Source: Hericium rajendrae (lineage: Eukaryota > Basidiomycota > Agaricomycetes > Russulales > Hericiaceae). Taken from it: a stretch of 64,000 bases of DNA. The DNA lies in NCBI GenBank assembly GCA_033439255.1, contig CM065878.1:620001-684000 (forward strand). Reading direction: 5' to 3'. This document shows positions 21,516 through 32,900 of the stretch, piece by piece. The notes under the pieces are model-generated. The model was given only the letters and a program-made list of their open reading frames with translations. It ran no database searches and was not told where the DNA came from. Position numbers and translations under genes: made by a program. The first letter of the stretch is position 1, and each line of letters starts with the position of its first letter.

Positions 21516-23156
21516 ATGCTGTCGTCCTCCCTGGGGTCCAACGACGTAGCTGTATTGATAACGGCGCTTTCAGGTGAGTCTGTTCGAACGTCAATCTTCG
21601 CATAAATCTCCGTAGTGAAGGAGCGCATACCACCTAGATTTCCTCCCGCCTGTCTTTGGACTCTTTGGATTTCGAACTGCACACGTTCTGACTCGACTAC
21701 ATCTTGTGCGACCTCTCGGCACTCCTCGTTTGTGACTGGCCCGCGCCCGATAACGTCGACATCCACCCCACCTGCCACAATATCCCGGTCCCCGGTAGAT
21801 GCTGATTGCTCATTGTCCTCTTCATTTACCTGTGCCGATCTTGCTGAGCTTGCAGGAACAGGCACATTTCCCGGATCGAGAAGCCGTGAGTCAAGTGGGT
21901 CGCGCTTTGCATACTCCAGCGCCGCCTCGATTTCCGTCTTCTTCACATATAAGATTGCCTCTCCCTGCATCCCTGGAGCACGCGCTGGCCGCCCTGCGCT
22001 CTGGACGATTGATGCTGCGCTTGCTGGGGCCGGAAACAGGATAACGCTGGCGATATCAGGTACGTCAAGCCCCACCTCCCAGACTGCTGCAGCCACGAAT
22101 ATCGCGGTCGTGCGCTCATTTCCTGTTTCCCCTAATGCTTGTAGCCCCTCCTTTTGCACTCCGGGCAGTTCATGGAATGCGCGTGACGAATGAGCGTGTA
22201 TCCAGAGCTTTGCAGGCGGCTTGGCAGTAGTCCCCGAAGATATATGGCAATCTGGTGGCCTGTCTCGATGGTATCGCTGTAGACAATATGCTTCGGGACA
22301 TCAGAGGCAGAGGCCAGATCGCATGGAACAAGCCAATCGAGGTCATGGAATCCGAAGCCGCTACAGGTATATTGTATAGTGCGGAAGATGAAGTCGACAT
22401 TGTGACGCTGATAGTCTCTTTTGTCCAGAAGAAATGTGTCTTCACGATAACCAAGGCGCTGTAGGATCCTGTTCATTTGCTGGCCTTTCTCGATGGTGGC
22501 TGACATTGCGACAAAGGTCAGATGCTCGGGGCCGCGGGAGCGCATGGTCAAAATTTCTGCGTAGGCTTTACGAAAGTCAGTACCCCAGTGATCAACAAGG
22601 TGTGTTTCATCAATGACCAAGACACCCCAGCATTGTCGAAAGTATGAATCATTGATGAGTGTGCCATACTCGCATGTCTTGAGCATCTCGGGAGACAATG
22701 CAACAACCTGGTATTGCCCATCCCTGGTCTCGTTCCACAGGCTGCGGTTTTTCTTCTTTGCTACCTCAATTTCTTCGGCATTGATCACAACAGACGTAAG
22801 TCCTCTGCGTTTGAGGCTAGAAACCTGAACATAAACTGATTAGTATCTAAATCTCGTTGGGCATGCAAACTTACCATGTTGTCTTCGAGTGCATTTGTGG
22901 GCTCTACAACAATGGGAATCATTTCCTTGCGTACTAAGGCCGGGATGTAGATGAGCGCTGATTTTCCGTCGCCTGTCGCAGATACACAGAAGACATCCTG
23001 TCTGTTTAGGATGCATGCGGAGTCATAGACTTGAAACTCGTGAGGTTCAAAAGAGAGGTATGGTTGAATGAGTGTCTTGATATTACTGAGACCGGCTGGT
23101 GAGGTCCAGTCATATGCTTGCCTTCGTGTCCATTCGAAGGCAGGAGTTTTAGACAT
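21473..23156 (-). pseudogene. RecQ-like DNA helicase, damaged and 3' truncated
   Basis: Start ATG at 23156; intron 22874-22825 (50 bp, phase 0). Superfamily 2 motifs are visible in order: Q-motif-like FEPHEFQVYD, Walker A SATGDGKSAL, VVEPTNALEDNMV, SSLKRRGLTSVVIN, Walker B VLVIDETHLVDHWG (DETH rather than DEAH), SATIEKG (motif III), KHIVYSDTIETG, GLDVPDI and GRPARAPGMQGEAI (motif VI). A frame change near 22145, between NCPE and VQKEGLQAL, is either a one-base indel or an unrecognised tiny intron. The C-terminus fades into the GGCTCGG block at about 21510. Related RecQ-like genes are numerous in Agaricomycetes and look element-associated; whether this one was a host gene is uncertain. Confidence 0.7.
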
Positions 23157-23341
23157 GTTTAAGAATAATTCAAAGGAATGTAGGCATTATACGAGCTTGA
23201 CAAGTAGAGGCACAGAGCGCAGACGAATATTTACAAGTCGGCGCGACGCGTCGAGCCATGTAGAAGATACGGTAATGTGACTTGCCGAACAAGCCGATGT
23301 GGCTGAAACAACCCCTCCCGCTAAGAGAGAACGTTCCGTAA

Positions 23342-23378
23342 CCGGCACAATCTGCGCTAAGACCCCAGATTGTGCCGG
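23342..23378. repeat. 13-bp perfect hairpin CCGGCACAATCTG
   Basis: CCGGCACAATCTG and its exact reverse complement are separated by 11 bp. It sits at the left edge of the GCGGAC-rich region. Confidence 0.7.
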
Positions 23379-23389
23379 ATATGGATCTT

Positions 23390-24190
23390 TTCGGGTTGTC
23401 CGCGTTTTTGCTCGGACGCGGACAACAGGTCGGATCCGAGCGCGGACGTCGGACGCAAAACGCGGACGAGAGACAGTCACAAAAAAACGCGGACGTCCGC
23501 CGAAAAGTGCGGACGTGACATCTGAGACATGCATGTCACAGAGTTACATCAGCTCCCTTTTCTGGATGTGACCCGCGGGGCCTATCCTTGCGGCCCGCCA
23601 TGCCCTCAACCTTGATGTTGAGGCTAGCTTTAGCCATTGTCAGTCTGGACTGACAGTAAATCTAAGAGATCTCAATGATCTCAGATTAATTATAAGACTT
23701 CAGACTGCATATACCACAAAGTAGCTTTTGCGGTCACGCCGGTTGAGGTTGGGATGGGTTGGGTTGGCGGTTGGTTGGCGGTTGGGTTGGCGGTTGGGTT
23801 GGGGTTGGGGTTGGGGTTGGGTTAGCCGGTATATGTTTGCTGGGGGTGGGTGAGGAGGTTGGGTTGGGGCAGGGGCTTGCATGATTATGACTAGTCTAGG
23901 TATTTGTGTGGAAATATTTTGCGAGGAGCTTCACCCTTCTTTCTTACTCGGACGTGACCCGCTGTGACCCGCGGGTTGTAGCTCTGTTTGATGATGTAAG
24001 CAGTATGTCACAAATTCCTGTCTCAAACAGGTCGTGCCGCCGTCCGACAGAAAACGCGGACTCCAGGGTCACGTTTATCAGGGAAACGTGACCCCCCGGA
24101 CAAAAACGCGGACGTCCGCGTCCGGATTTTTAATGTCCGCGTCCGCGTCCGCATCCGAGAAAAAACGCGGACTTCCACGTCCGGAACGCT
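23390..24190. repeat. GCGGAC-word clusters flanking a GGTTGGG array
   Basis: Two clusters (23396-23520 and 24040-24190) consist of repeated GCGGAC/GTCCGC words, often as AAAACGCGGAC. Between them at 23739-23836 lies an irregular GGTTGGG/GGTTGGC array ending in three GGGGTT units, with G-quadruplex potential. Weak inverted similarity between the two sides (TGACCCGCGGG, TTACATCA) suggests they may be the ends of one non-autonomous element. Confidence 0.6.
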
Positions 24191-24439
24191 CTCCAGATTT
24201 CGACCGTTGGAAACGCACGTGCCGCAGCATCTGCAGCCCGTCACGTGACCTTTTTGGATCTGGCCCCCTCCCGGCAGATCTGCAACCCTACCAACCCTAC
24301 CAACCCCAGCGCCGGGTTTCAAGGGAGGGGCGACCGGCGGCGGCGACGACGACTTTCTGCGGCCGCGGCGGGCACACTCGAGCACGGAAAAATCATGTAT
24401 ATTAGTGGCCATGTGCTTGTACTACAATAGAGCAATGCA

Positions 24440-24838
24440 GAGTGGAAGAAAATGCCCGGAGGGGAAGCAGAACAGCAAGAGAAAAAATGGGGATGCTAAG
24501 GTGCCTCAGCATCAGGGCCCTTTGCCCAGAGGCTAGTGTGAAGGTGGAGGTGCCGCACGTCCCGGTATTCGACGATATACTCTGCGTCGGTTGGGGGGTC
24601 GAGCTCCAGGTCATCGTAAAGCTTCTACAGGATGAGGCCAGTCGAAATGGTCCTTGGCGAGGTGTGTGACGACCGAGGCACATAAGTTGACGAGCTCACA
24701 AGGGAAATCACTGTTGGTCTGCTGCTCGAGCACGGTGCGCTCGATGAAGTAGTGAGGAAGAAGTCCAAGATATCTACTCCTATCATTAGCGCGGCACTTA
24801 CTGAATGCAGCGCAGTGACCAAATTTGGTATTTAACAC
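24440..24838 (-). pseudogene. Fragment of an unknown gene with a frame change
   Basis: On the minus strand, SRYLGLLPHYFIERTVLEQ and LVNLCASVVTHLAKDHFDW read as ordinary protein. After about 24620 the coding pattern continues in another frame as LYDDLELDPPTDAEY and VEYRDVRHLHLHTS, ending with a stop near 24500. Family unknown. The frame change could be an indel or a missed short intron. Confidence 0.35.
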
Positions 24839-25367
24839 GCAGTGTTGTAGACCGATTCACAGTTTGTTCAATCTAAGTACATACTGAGAATTACGACCCG
24901 CAGACACGGTCAAGAATGTGAAGCGACAAGCCTCAAGCCTGTCGGTCGGTCAAGCACTTGATCTCATCTCAGAAGGTATTTCGCATCACAAATGTCGAGG
25001 GTTTTGACCCGGCCAAGGACTAACCCTGGCCAGCCACCGGAGACGGCCCCGAAATCACCCTGGCAGCTCGTTCGCCCGCCTGCGGCGGGCGATCGCACTG
25101 GCTATGACCGATTTCGCCTACTGATGTCCCGCCGCCACGGTCACGTGTTTGTGCTGTCCGACAGGACAACACGTGACATAATTGCGGCAGACCCCTCGCT
25201 GAGTCGCAACGCTGCAACCATCTTCTGCCCTTGACACGTGCGAAAATCGTCGAATGTCTTTCCTCTTTGTATGACCTCGCTGATATCGAACCACGGTTTA
25301 CCTTTCTCTTCTCAACTTCGTTGAAACCATCGTGGCACGTGCCCAGGCTGCCACGTACACCGTGACC
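24839..25367. other. Intergenic region and probable promoter of the SET-domain gene
   Basis: No coding signal. A GC-rich block with a CGCCCGCC/GGCGGGCG inverted repeat lies at about 25070-25092. The CACGTG-containing sequences at about 25144 and 25170 are possible E-boxes; this is inference from words only. Confidence 0.4.
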
Positions 25368-28009
25368 ATGTCCACCTCCTCCACTCACGACGAATCCCTC
25401 CCATCTCTCCTGAAACGAATATTCCTTCAAAATTATTTCCATTATGAAGCCTGGCGTCGCATCGCATTTCGTGCGCCACCGACCAGCGATGGCCTATCGC
25501 CATCCGCAAGCGTAGTCAAATATGAACACAGCTCTTTCCCACTTGACATCAATCATGATGACAAGGTATCTTCTCAGCCCCAGTCCCTCCCACTCACCCC
25601 TATTCACTGTGTCTTCTCAGTGGCAGATGCCTTGGCATGAGTACCAGCATGTCTCATCCAATGTCTACATGATCTCCCCTCAATTCAAGTAAGCTAATTA
25701 CCCCACCAATGCCTCTCTTCTTCCCTGACTGTCCTTGCACCCATTCCCACCAGCATCTTCGATTTAGACGAAGACCACTGGGGTTTGCTTTCTGTCGTGG
25801 AACGAGACGGTGAGCTTCGTCTTTCCGTTTGACCGCGCTCACCTTCCCTCATTCCTGCAGCCCATATCATCACCCTCCAGACTGCTGCGAATGTCCTCCT
25901 CATCTGCGTGCAGCAAGGTAGGCCGACGACAACGACAAGTATTGACTCTGCTGTAACTCTGCCATGGAGGCTTGAAAACACTGAAGACGTTGTGGGGCTC
26001 CTCGAGTTGTATGCCAAACGGTGCGTGTAGATCCTTCCTTCTCATTTTTGCCCTATTTTGTCCTGGTTCCTTACCTATCATCCTCCTCTTCAATGACCAG
26101 AGATCTGGGATCGTGGCCCCAACTTCTCCGACATGACATTCAGTGCCTCATCCAAAACAGGACATGCAGAACGGCCGGCAAAATAGCAAGAGAACCCGCT
26201 ATCCCTGTCCTAAAGACCAGACATTCAAAAAAGCCGATGCTCACCCTCCAAGCCTCAACTCATTATTATTGTGATTCTTTATTCCCTTCTCCTCTTTGGT
26301 ATCCTTTTCATCAGTCCCCACAGGTGATTTCACCGCAAAAAACTTCTCCCCGTAAGGCCTGCTTCCCACCCTGCCCATCGGTCCCCTTGACCTCATCTTC
26401 TCTCTGCTTGTCTCTATCTGTCTGTCTGTCTGTCTGACTCTCTCATTCCCTCTTCCCTCCCTCAGCAATCGGTGCTGGCATAAGGGCCCTTGCACTTGGT
26501 TTGGATGTCTATGTTTCAGGGATCGCCTACACTGCAATTCAGACTGCAGATGTTCCCAAAACTGTGAGCACTTGATCTGCCCTTTCTGTTCTGATCATTC
26601 CTGATAATGTGAGAGGTATCCGGCAATGGCAAGGATGCAGCTGTCAGCCCACTTCCGAAGGGACTGCATGTCTTCTTGATGGAAAGGAATGTGTTTGCAT
26701 TCAGCAAGGACGCCAGTGCGAGGCTGGCATCTGCCACTGCAGGTAGTACTCTCCTACCCCAACTCCTCTCTTTTCTCTTATTATTACCTGTCGTGCAGTG
26801 GATGTGGGAATGACAACTGTCTCACCAAGATGAGCAAGCTATCGTACAACATTTCGAGAGGGCCAGCTTACGCAGACTGCGGCTTTGGTGCCACCGCCCT
26901 CAAGCCCATTCAGGCTGGTGAAATCATCGATGGCAAGTCACCATTGTCCCAACCCAGGTCTGGTTCTAGCTCTGACACCATCCTCCTAGAGTATGTGGGT
27001 GATGTGGTCAAGAAAGGCTCCCAGCAGGAGGAAGCCCGCCAGTCAGTCTGCCTGCTCTGCCTGCCCTGCCGTCTATGGACTCATGTTGACCCTCCCTCAT
27101 CTGCCAGTCGCTATCAAATGTTGCTCAACAGGTACTATGTGTTCGATTTGAACAAAGACTGGGTCATCGATGCGACCTTCCGCGGCAACAAGAGCCGGTT
27201 CATTAACCACTCATCTGCGCCCAATTGTGCTGCCAGCGGTACTTACATCTTTCTCCATCTCCCACACCCTTGCTTTCTCACTCATCCTCCAGTGGTATAC
27301 ATCCATGGCCAGCATCATATTGTTATCAGGGCCAGTAGGTGATGTCCGTTTGTGTGTTTTGTGATCCCCTGCATCTCATGGAATCTGCTTGTCAGTCAAG
27401 GACATCCCGCATTACAAAGACCTGTACCTCAATTACGGTGCAGGTATCCCTCTTCATTCAAGTCCTCAGCCTGACGTCTACTTTGCATCGCCTGACAACG
27501 GTTCAGGTTTCTTGATGGCACTCTTGAAGAACCCAATGTCAGCTGGGGTGGTCCAAAGCCCCACCACAACAAAGCATCGCTCCGAGTCTTCCTCCTTGCC
27601 TCCGGGTAAGGTTCGAAAAATGATCAATTGGAAGGGGCCCCAATCGAACAAAGCTGCAGTGGTGGACATCCAGCCCATGAGAGTTCTGACCACAAGCCAT
27701 GGAGGACATGGATCCAGCAGGGCTGGGGAAGAAGACCACTTGGACACAAATGGAAGTGAAACACCACTCTCTGTGTCCTCCTCCTCCTGCCTCCAGGAAG
27801 GGTGTGCTACAACTCAAGATGATGACACAAAAGATGGGGCACATGAAGACACATTGCTCAGCCTGGGGCTGCACAAGGTGGAACCGATCATCATTGAGAC
27901 AGAATCTGACTTGGAAGAGTGGCCAGTAGAGGTTGAACTCGAGAACTATGAGCTCTACAGCTCTGATGCTATTGAAGACTCAGAGGATGCCCCAGTCTGC
28001 CTAAGGTAA
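25368..28009 (+). CDS. SET-domain histone methyltransferase, E(z)/KMT6-like
   Basis: The first in-frame ATG is at 25368 (MSTSSTHDESLPSLL). A multi-exon gene: exon 1 ends at 25565, the second starts WQMPWHEYQH at 25621, and later exons carry IFDLDEDHWGLLSVV. A cysteine-rich CXC-type domain (about 26630-26860) reads CSCQPTSEGTACLLDGKECV, then RQCEAGICHC and CGNDNC. The SET domain follows: GFGATALKPIQAGEIIDEYVG, YYVFDLNKDWVIDATFRGNK, RFINHSSAPNC and YLNYG. The CXC-SET order, the VDAT-like motif and RFINHS match Enhancer of zeste, the PRC2 catalytic subunit that methylates H3K27. An intron at 26933-26989 (GC donor) splits EIID/EYVGD and is 57 bp, so retention would keep the frame. The C-terminal tail is acidic and unrecognised. 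It sits alone among transposons. Confidence 0.72.
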
Positions 28010-29654
28010 TATGTATGGAGATGAACCCAGGTCTGGAGCTTGATGCTCTTCTACCCAATTTGTCCTGTGAATGAAATGATGAAGAATGGTGAAGGAAGGT
28101 TCAATCTGTGGGTCATGGGAGTGGGATGAGTGGCTGAGGCTCATTATGTGATGATATCAGATATGAACATACGATGCAAATGGCAGTTATAAATGCTAGC
28201 TCTGACCCTTGCTTCAGATGGCCTCAAGCATAAAAATAAAAATTCATAAATGTTTTTTCCCCCTGCTGCATATGCTTTGTACTACTGTACTTTTTTGACC
28301 ATAAGTTCATCATGCATCTCATGTGTGCTTGAACCTAACTTACCTGTTGATTTGTCCCATGTCATGCTGTAAGTATGAACATAGAAACATGACAGAATTT
28401 CCTAAACAGATTTCCATACAGAACAGAGCATTTACAGCATTCTAGTGGTTGGTGAAGTCTGCATACTTCTTGTTGGTGAGCTTCCTCTGCTTTCCGTGCC
28501 TCAAATGCTCTGGATTGGGGACAACAATTTCATCAGGTTCCAGTTCATCTGCCAAACCTGGCACCCGATCAGCATCAACAGCAAGTGACAACATTTGTGC
28601 CATCAGAATGCTAGGTTCGAGTGCACTGTGATCACCACCAATGATATGAAATATGGAGTCCGCGGACCATTTGCAACGTGATGCGCTGAACCACAGCGCT
28701 GCCGCAGCAATGATGTCTCAACGTGTTTTGAACAATGGCGCGCAGTCGAACATATGTCCGACTCCCATGTCCTAGCGGCATATCTGAACCGTGACCTCAT
28801 TGAACAACTTATGGGGTCACAAATCACAAATTGTGAGTGAACTTGTGGTCGAAAAAGTACAGTACTCCTCAAAATTGTGGACTTTCATGTCCAAAATTTG
28901 CATATAAGTACATTCGTACTAGAACTCTCAATATACAAAATATTGGAGGCAAAGCGTATGTTTTTTCGCAGCAGGAAAGTGCTATTACCGCTAATTGCTC
29001 CGAGGAGTGGGTCATGCCTGTAAGTATGGTGACTCGAGTCTTAGCGGACTTCATGCAAAATAGGACATAAGATATAAATTGAATGCATGATAATAACATA
29101 GGTCTAGAAGAGCGCTGGAAGTGTGTACATTGCCAATCATTTGATCAGGTGCTGCCACTAATATTTCGGGGTCTCCAGTTGCCCGAGATCTGGATTTGTG
29201 GTAGCCATAAGGTGTGTCCCTCCGATCGCATAAAGCCATAAATATCAGACCGGTGGTTTTCATGATTGAGGTGGCAGCACAAAATCAGTTTGCGCAGCCC
29301 AAGAATGTCCATGCTAAGTATATTCCACAGATGCCATTCGCAGAGATAAAGATCAAAAAGCTCATCATTTGCAAGAATTGAACTATGTACCAAGCAATCT
29401 AAAACACTATAACCCACTACTCCATAATGCTTTGTCAATACTAGCTCACATGAGCTTCAGCCCGCAATGGGTGGTTAAGAAAGTACGAGAAGATGTACCT
29501 GTTCATATATGCTCATCTCATCTGTGTTCCACGACGCACTGTCTGACAGCTGCAGAATCATCACATATTCTTCGAAGATGTTTGAGGATGCTTGAGGATG
29601 CTTGAATTAACTTGAGAAGTACCGCCGAGTCTGTGCCGTCACAGTGCGAAGGCA
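28010..29654. other. Intergenic DNA with a small gene fragment
   Basis: Mostly non-coding. On the minus strand 28640-28445 reads SALEPSILMAQMLSLAVDADR and ends in ADFTNH before a stop, which looks like the last exon of a lost gene. On the plus strand 28700-28840 contains FEQWRAVEHMSDSHVLAAYLN, also fragmentary. Neither is recognised. Left host flank of the 5.8-kb transposon. Confidence 0.35.
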
Positions 29655-29662
29655 CAAGCATG
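29655..29662. repeat. Left 8-bp target site duplication
   Basis: CAAGCATG directly precedes the left inverted repeat and is repeated exactly at 35485-35492. Confidence 0.9.
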
Positions 29663-29682
29663 CAAGGGGGGCTCGGGATGTT
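29663..29682 (+). repeat. Left 20-bp terminal inverted repeat
   Basis: Exact inverse of 35465-35484. A G-rich stretch (29690-29715) lies just inside and has no clear mirror at the right end. Confidence 0.9.
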
Positions 29683-29923
29683 AACCCGCGACCGGGGGGT
29701 AGGGGGTTAGTTGGGGTCATAGTGTCCTTACGAAAAAATATGACAGCATCATGTAAACCCTAACATTAGGTCAGACCTTCCATATCAGGACATGTGAACC
29801 TCATGTTGCGACGAGTGAAATCCCAGAAAACATCTCGAAACATCATAAAAGAAAAGAGACAAGCTCAAAATACAGGTCAAATGGATTTCTATTATCCTGA
29901 GCATTATATTGAACTGATTATAG

Positions 29924-32900
29924 ATGGATATTGTTGTCGACTCCGATGGCTTTGTACTATGTCCGGATTGCAAGACGAAGATATCTGTTGGCAACGGGGG
30001 GATCAACAACTTCACAAAGACACACCTGAGAACAAAGAAATGTCTCAGCAATCAGGCAAAGCAGAAGAAGCTGCAGGCATCCAGCCGAGGCCAGCAAGCT
30101 CTCACCTCCTTCTTCACCACGAAAACCAGCATCGCGCAGCCAATTGCGTCGTCTGTATCAGCTCCTCGGCCAGTTTTATCTCGCATAGGTGCCCTGCCAT
30201 CTCATGAAGCACCTCCTACAATTGTCCGCCCTCGCTCAAACACACCCTGCAGCCATGCGGAGAAGCTCTTACATCAGTTGAAGACCGCAATCACGCACCT
30301 ATCTTCTATCGTCCCCGAAGCAACTGATCGCGATCTGATCACCGCGTTCTCTGGCGATCCACCGATTCTTCCTCAGGAAGATGCATGGGAATTTCTTGAT
30401 CCCATGCTCAACCGACTGGTGGGCTATGGAACAACTGTTAAAGAGGCTGCACTCCAGCTACGTTCCGGCGAACAGGGCTTGACGGGGCTGTATCGGTACA
30501 TTGAACACTTCATTGTGGTGAACGGAATCGAGAGCACATTATTGGAGGGAAAGGTGGAAATGATCGTCGCAGCTATTAAGCTTCTGTGAGTACGTTCAGC
30601 GATATATCAAGGCTGCGCGCTGATGACGAAAGAAGATTATCTGAACAGAACTTACCATCTAGTCTTGGGGCCATCGAACCATCTAGCGACATGGCGCCTC
30701 CATCACCATCTCCAGCGACAGAAGCACCGAGTGCTGCTGGTCTGCCTGTGTCAAATGCGAGCTCAGATTCTGACTCTGAAGTCATCCTTGTCAAGGTCAT
30801 ACCACCATCACAAAAGTGCGAAGGATATCAACTTGCCTTCCCATCAGACCAGACAGCGCTTGGAAGCTATCCCTTTATGCTGCATGATATGAGAAATCTG
30901 CCATGGGACCTTGAGTTGCGAGCTGGCATGCTGACGCTTCGGGCGCGTGCTTGCTCGGGGAAAGCCACATCTTACCGGAAGTGTTCCGCTTGCAAAAAGC
31001 TAGAAGACAACTCAATATTAGTTGGCATTCAAGAAAGAATACTAAACGGGGTGCACGAAAATGCACCATTTGCATTCTATGGATCTGGTGGCCTTACGGT
31101 CCTTCTGCGCCGCAAAAACGCCGTCATTGATCAGTATCGCCTTCGACGCCTCAACGAGGCTCGAAAACTTGTTGGGCGGGACACTGTAATTGATCAGCAC
31201 AAGCAAATGATCCTTGCCTTAGCGAGTAACAAGATTCCACGAATAGATCGTGTCCTTCGCGCAGGCATGAATCGAAATCTTGGTATGCATGGGATATTAG
31301 AACTCATCAAGAAGGCAGCAAATGGCACATACCATCCCAAAAGCTTCGACGAGGAGGACGATCTGCAAGCGGTCCTTCTGCTTAGACTGGGTGGAGCTCG
31401 GATAGCGAACATTGCTCACCACATCTTCGGGACACCTGCCGCTAACACCATCCGTCAACGACCATCCGTCCCTCTTCTCCTTCCATCTCCAGGGAAACCG
31501 GGTCTTCAAGAGCTTCAAAAGAATGTGGAGTCGAGCTTTGGGAGCTTGAAGGACTCAGACGCAATGAAAATTGCGATCGTTTTTCATGGCGTCGTGATGT
31601 TTGATGAGATTGCTACGGAGAAGAGGCCGAGATGGGATGATAAGAGCAATCAGTTCTTAGGAATCTGTCGCGAACATGGACACAAGACAACACTCACGTT
31701 CGAAACACCTGACGATCTGAAGGTATTGTTTGACGACTTGGATCGTGGTGACGTGCATCTGGCTTCAGAGGTGCGTCGTCGTTATTACCTCATTCAAGCA
31801 ATGCGCGTAATTCTCACGTCCAACTCGCTTTAGGCCACAGTCGGCGCTCTTGGCTTATTGGCCCCTTCATCACGCCTATATAGTGCTCGGCCGGTATTGA
31901 TTTCAGGTTCATGCAAGCAAGAGAAAGCTCAGCAGCATGCAAAGGTAATACAGACGACGATTGACGCAGTCAATAGCAAGCGCGACCTAACACGAACGCG
32001 CATCGTCTCGCTGGCTTCCGATGGCGAAGCTAGACGTGGAAAGGCACTTATCCAATTGACTTTTCAACGTGAGCTATCACCGTCGTCTTCCATCTACAAC
32101 ATGCTTTCTCCACTTGCGCTAATGGACCTACACGTTGGAGAAGACGACATCACAGCCGACAAGGATTACAAGCATGTCTTCAAGCGGCTTCGAAACGCGC
32201 TCTTGCGCGAGAAAGGCATTCTTGTCGATGGTCTCTGGCTCACCCCTCAGATCATTCAGGCTCAGCTTGCCGATGCTGGATTCTCATCAAGACACATTCA
32301 ATCGCTTTTCAATCCTGAAGATAAGCAAGATGTTTTGCTCGCGTACAATATGCTGAAGGACCTGTGGTCTCTGTCGGCCGAGACAAAGGATACTCGTCCA
32401 GCTTTTGTCGCAGCGCGCAGAGCTCTGCGGATATTTGGCCTCCTCTGCTACTGTTTGATCTATCCTTATATCTGCATTGACATGTCCCTCGTTGAGCAGC
32501 TCGAGCTTCTCAGTACCGCCGCACACTTAACGCTTGTCCTCTACACCTGGAATAATGCCCGCAGCCACTTCCTTCCCACCATGCTCTACATTGACATCAT
32601 GACCATGATCAAAAATGTCTATTTTTGTGTTGCGAAAGCCAAAGCAGACCTCCCAGACAGTGATTTCTTTATTATTTTATTAGGTACAGACCGCCTAGAG
32701 AGCTTATTCGGCATACTTCGAACCATGGTCGGGAATGATGCGAACCTGGATATCCTACAGCTCGCCCTTCGCCTAACTGGGACGACCGAAGTTGCTAACA
32801 TCTTCGCCCGGCATCCCGAATGGGATAAGTCCCCCCGCCGACTTCATCTTCCTGTTGCCGCCAAAGACTCGACGATTCTACCAGACCAGGCAGATCATAT

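Noticed and set aside
23739-23836. Possible interstitial telomere (GGGGTT units)
   Set aside because: Units are irregular (GGTTGGG, GGTTGGC) and do not match the usual fungal TTAGGG; kept only as a G-rich array.
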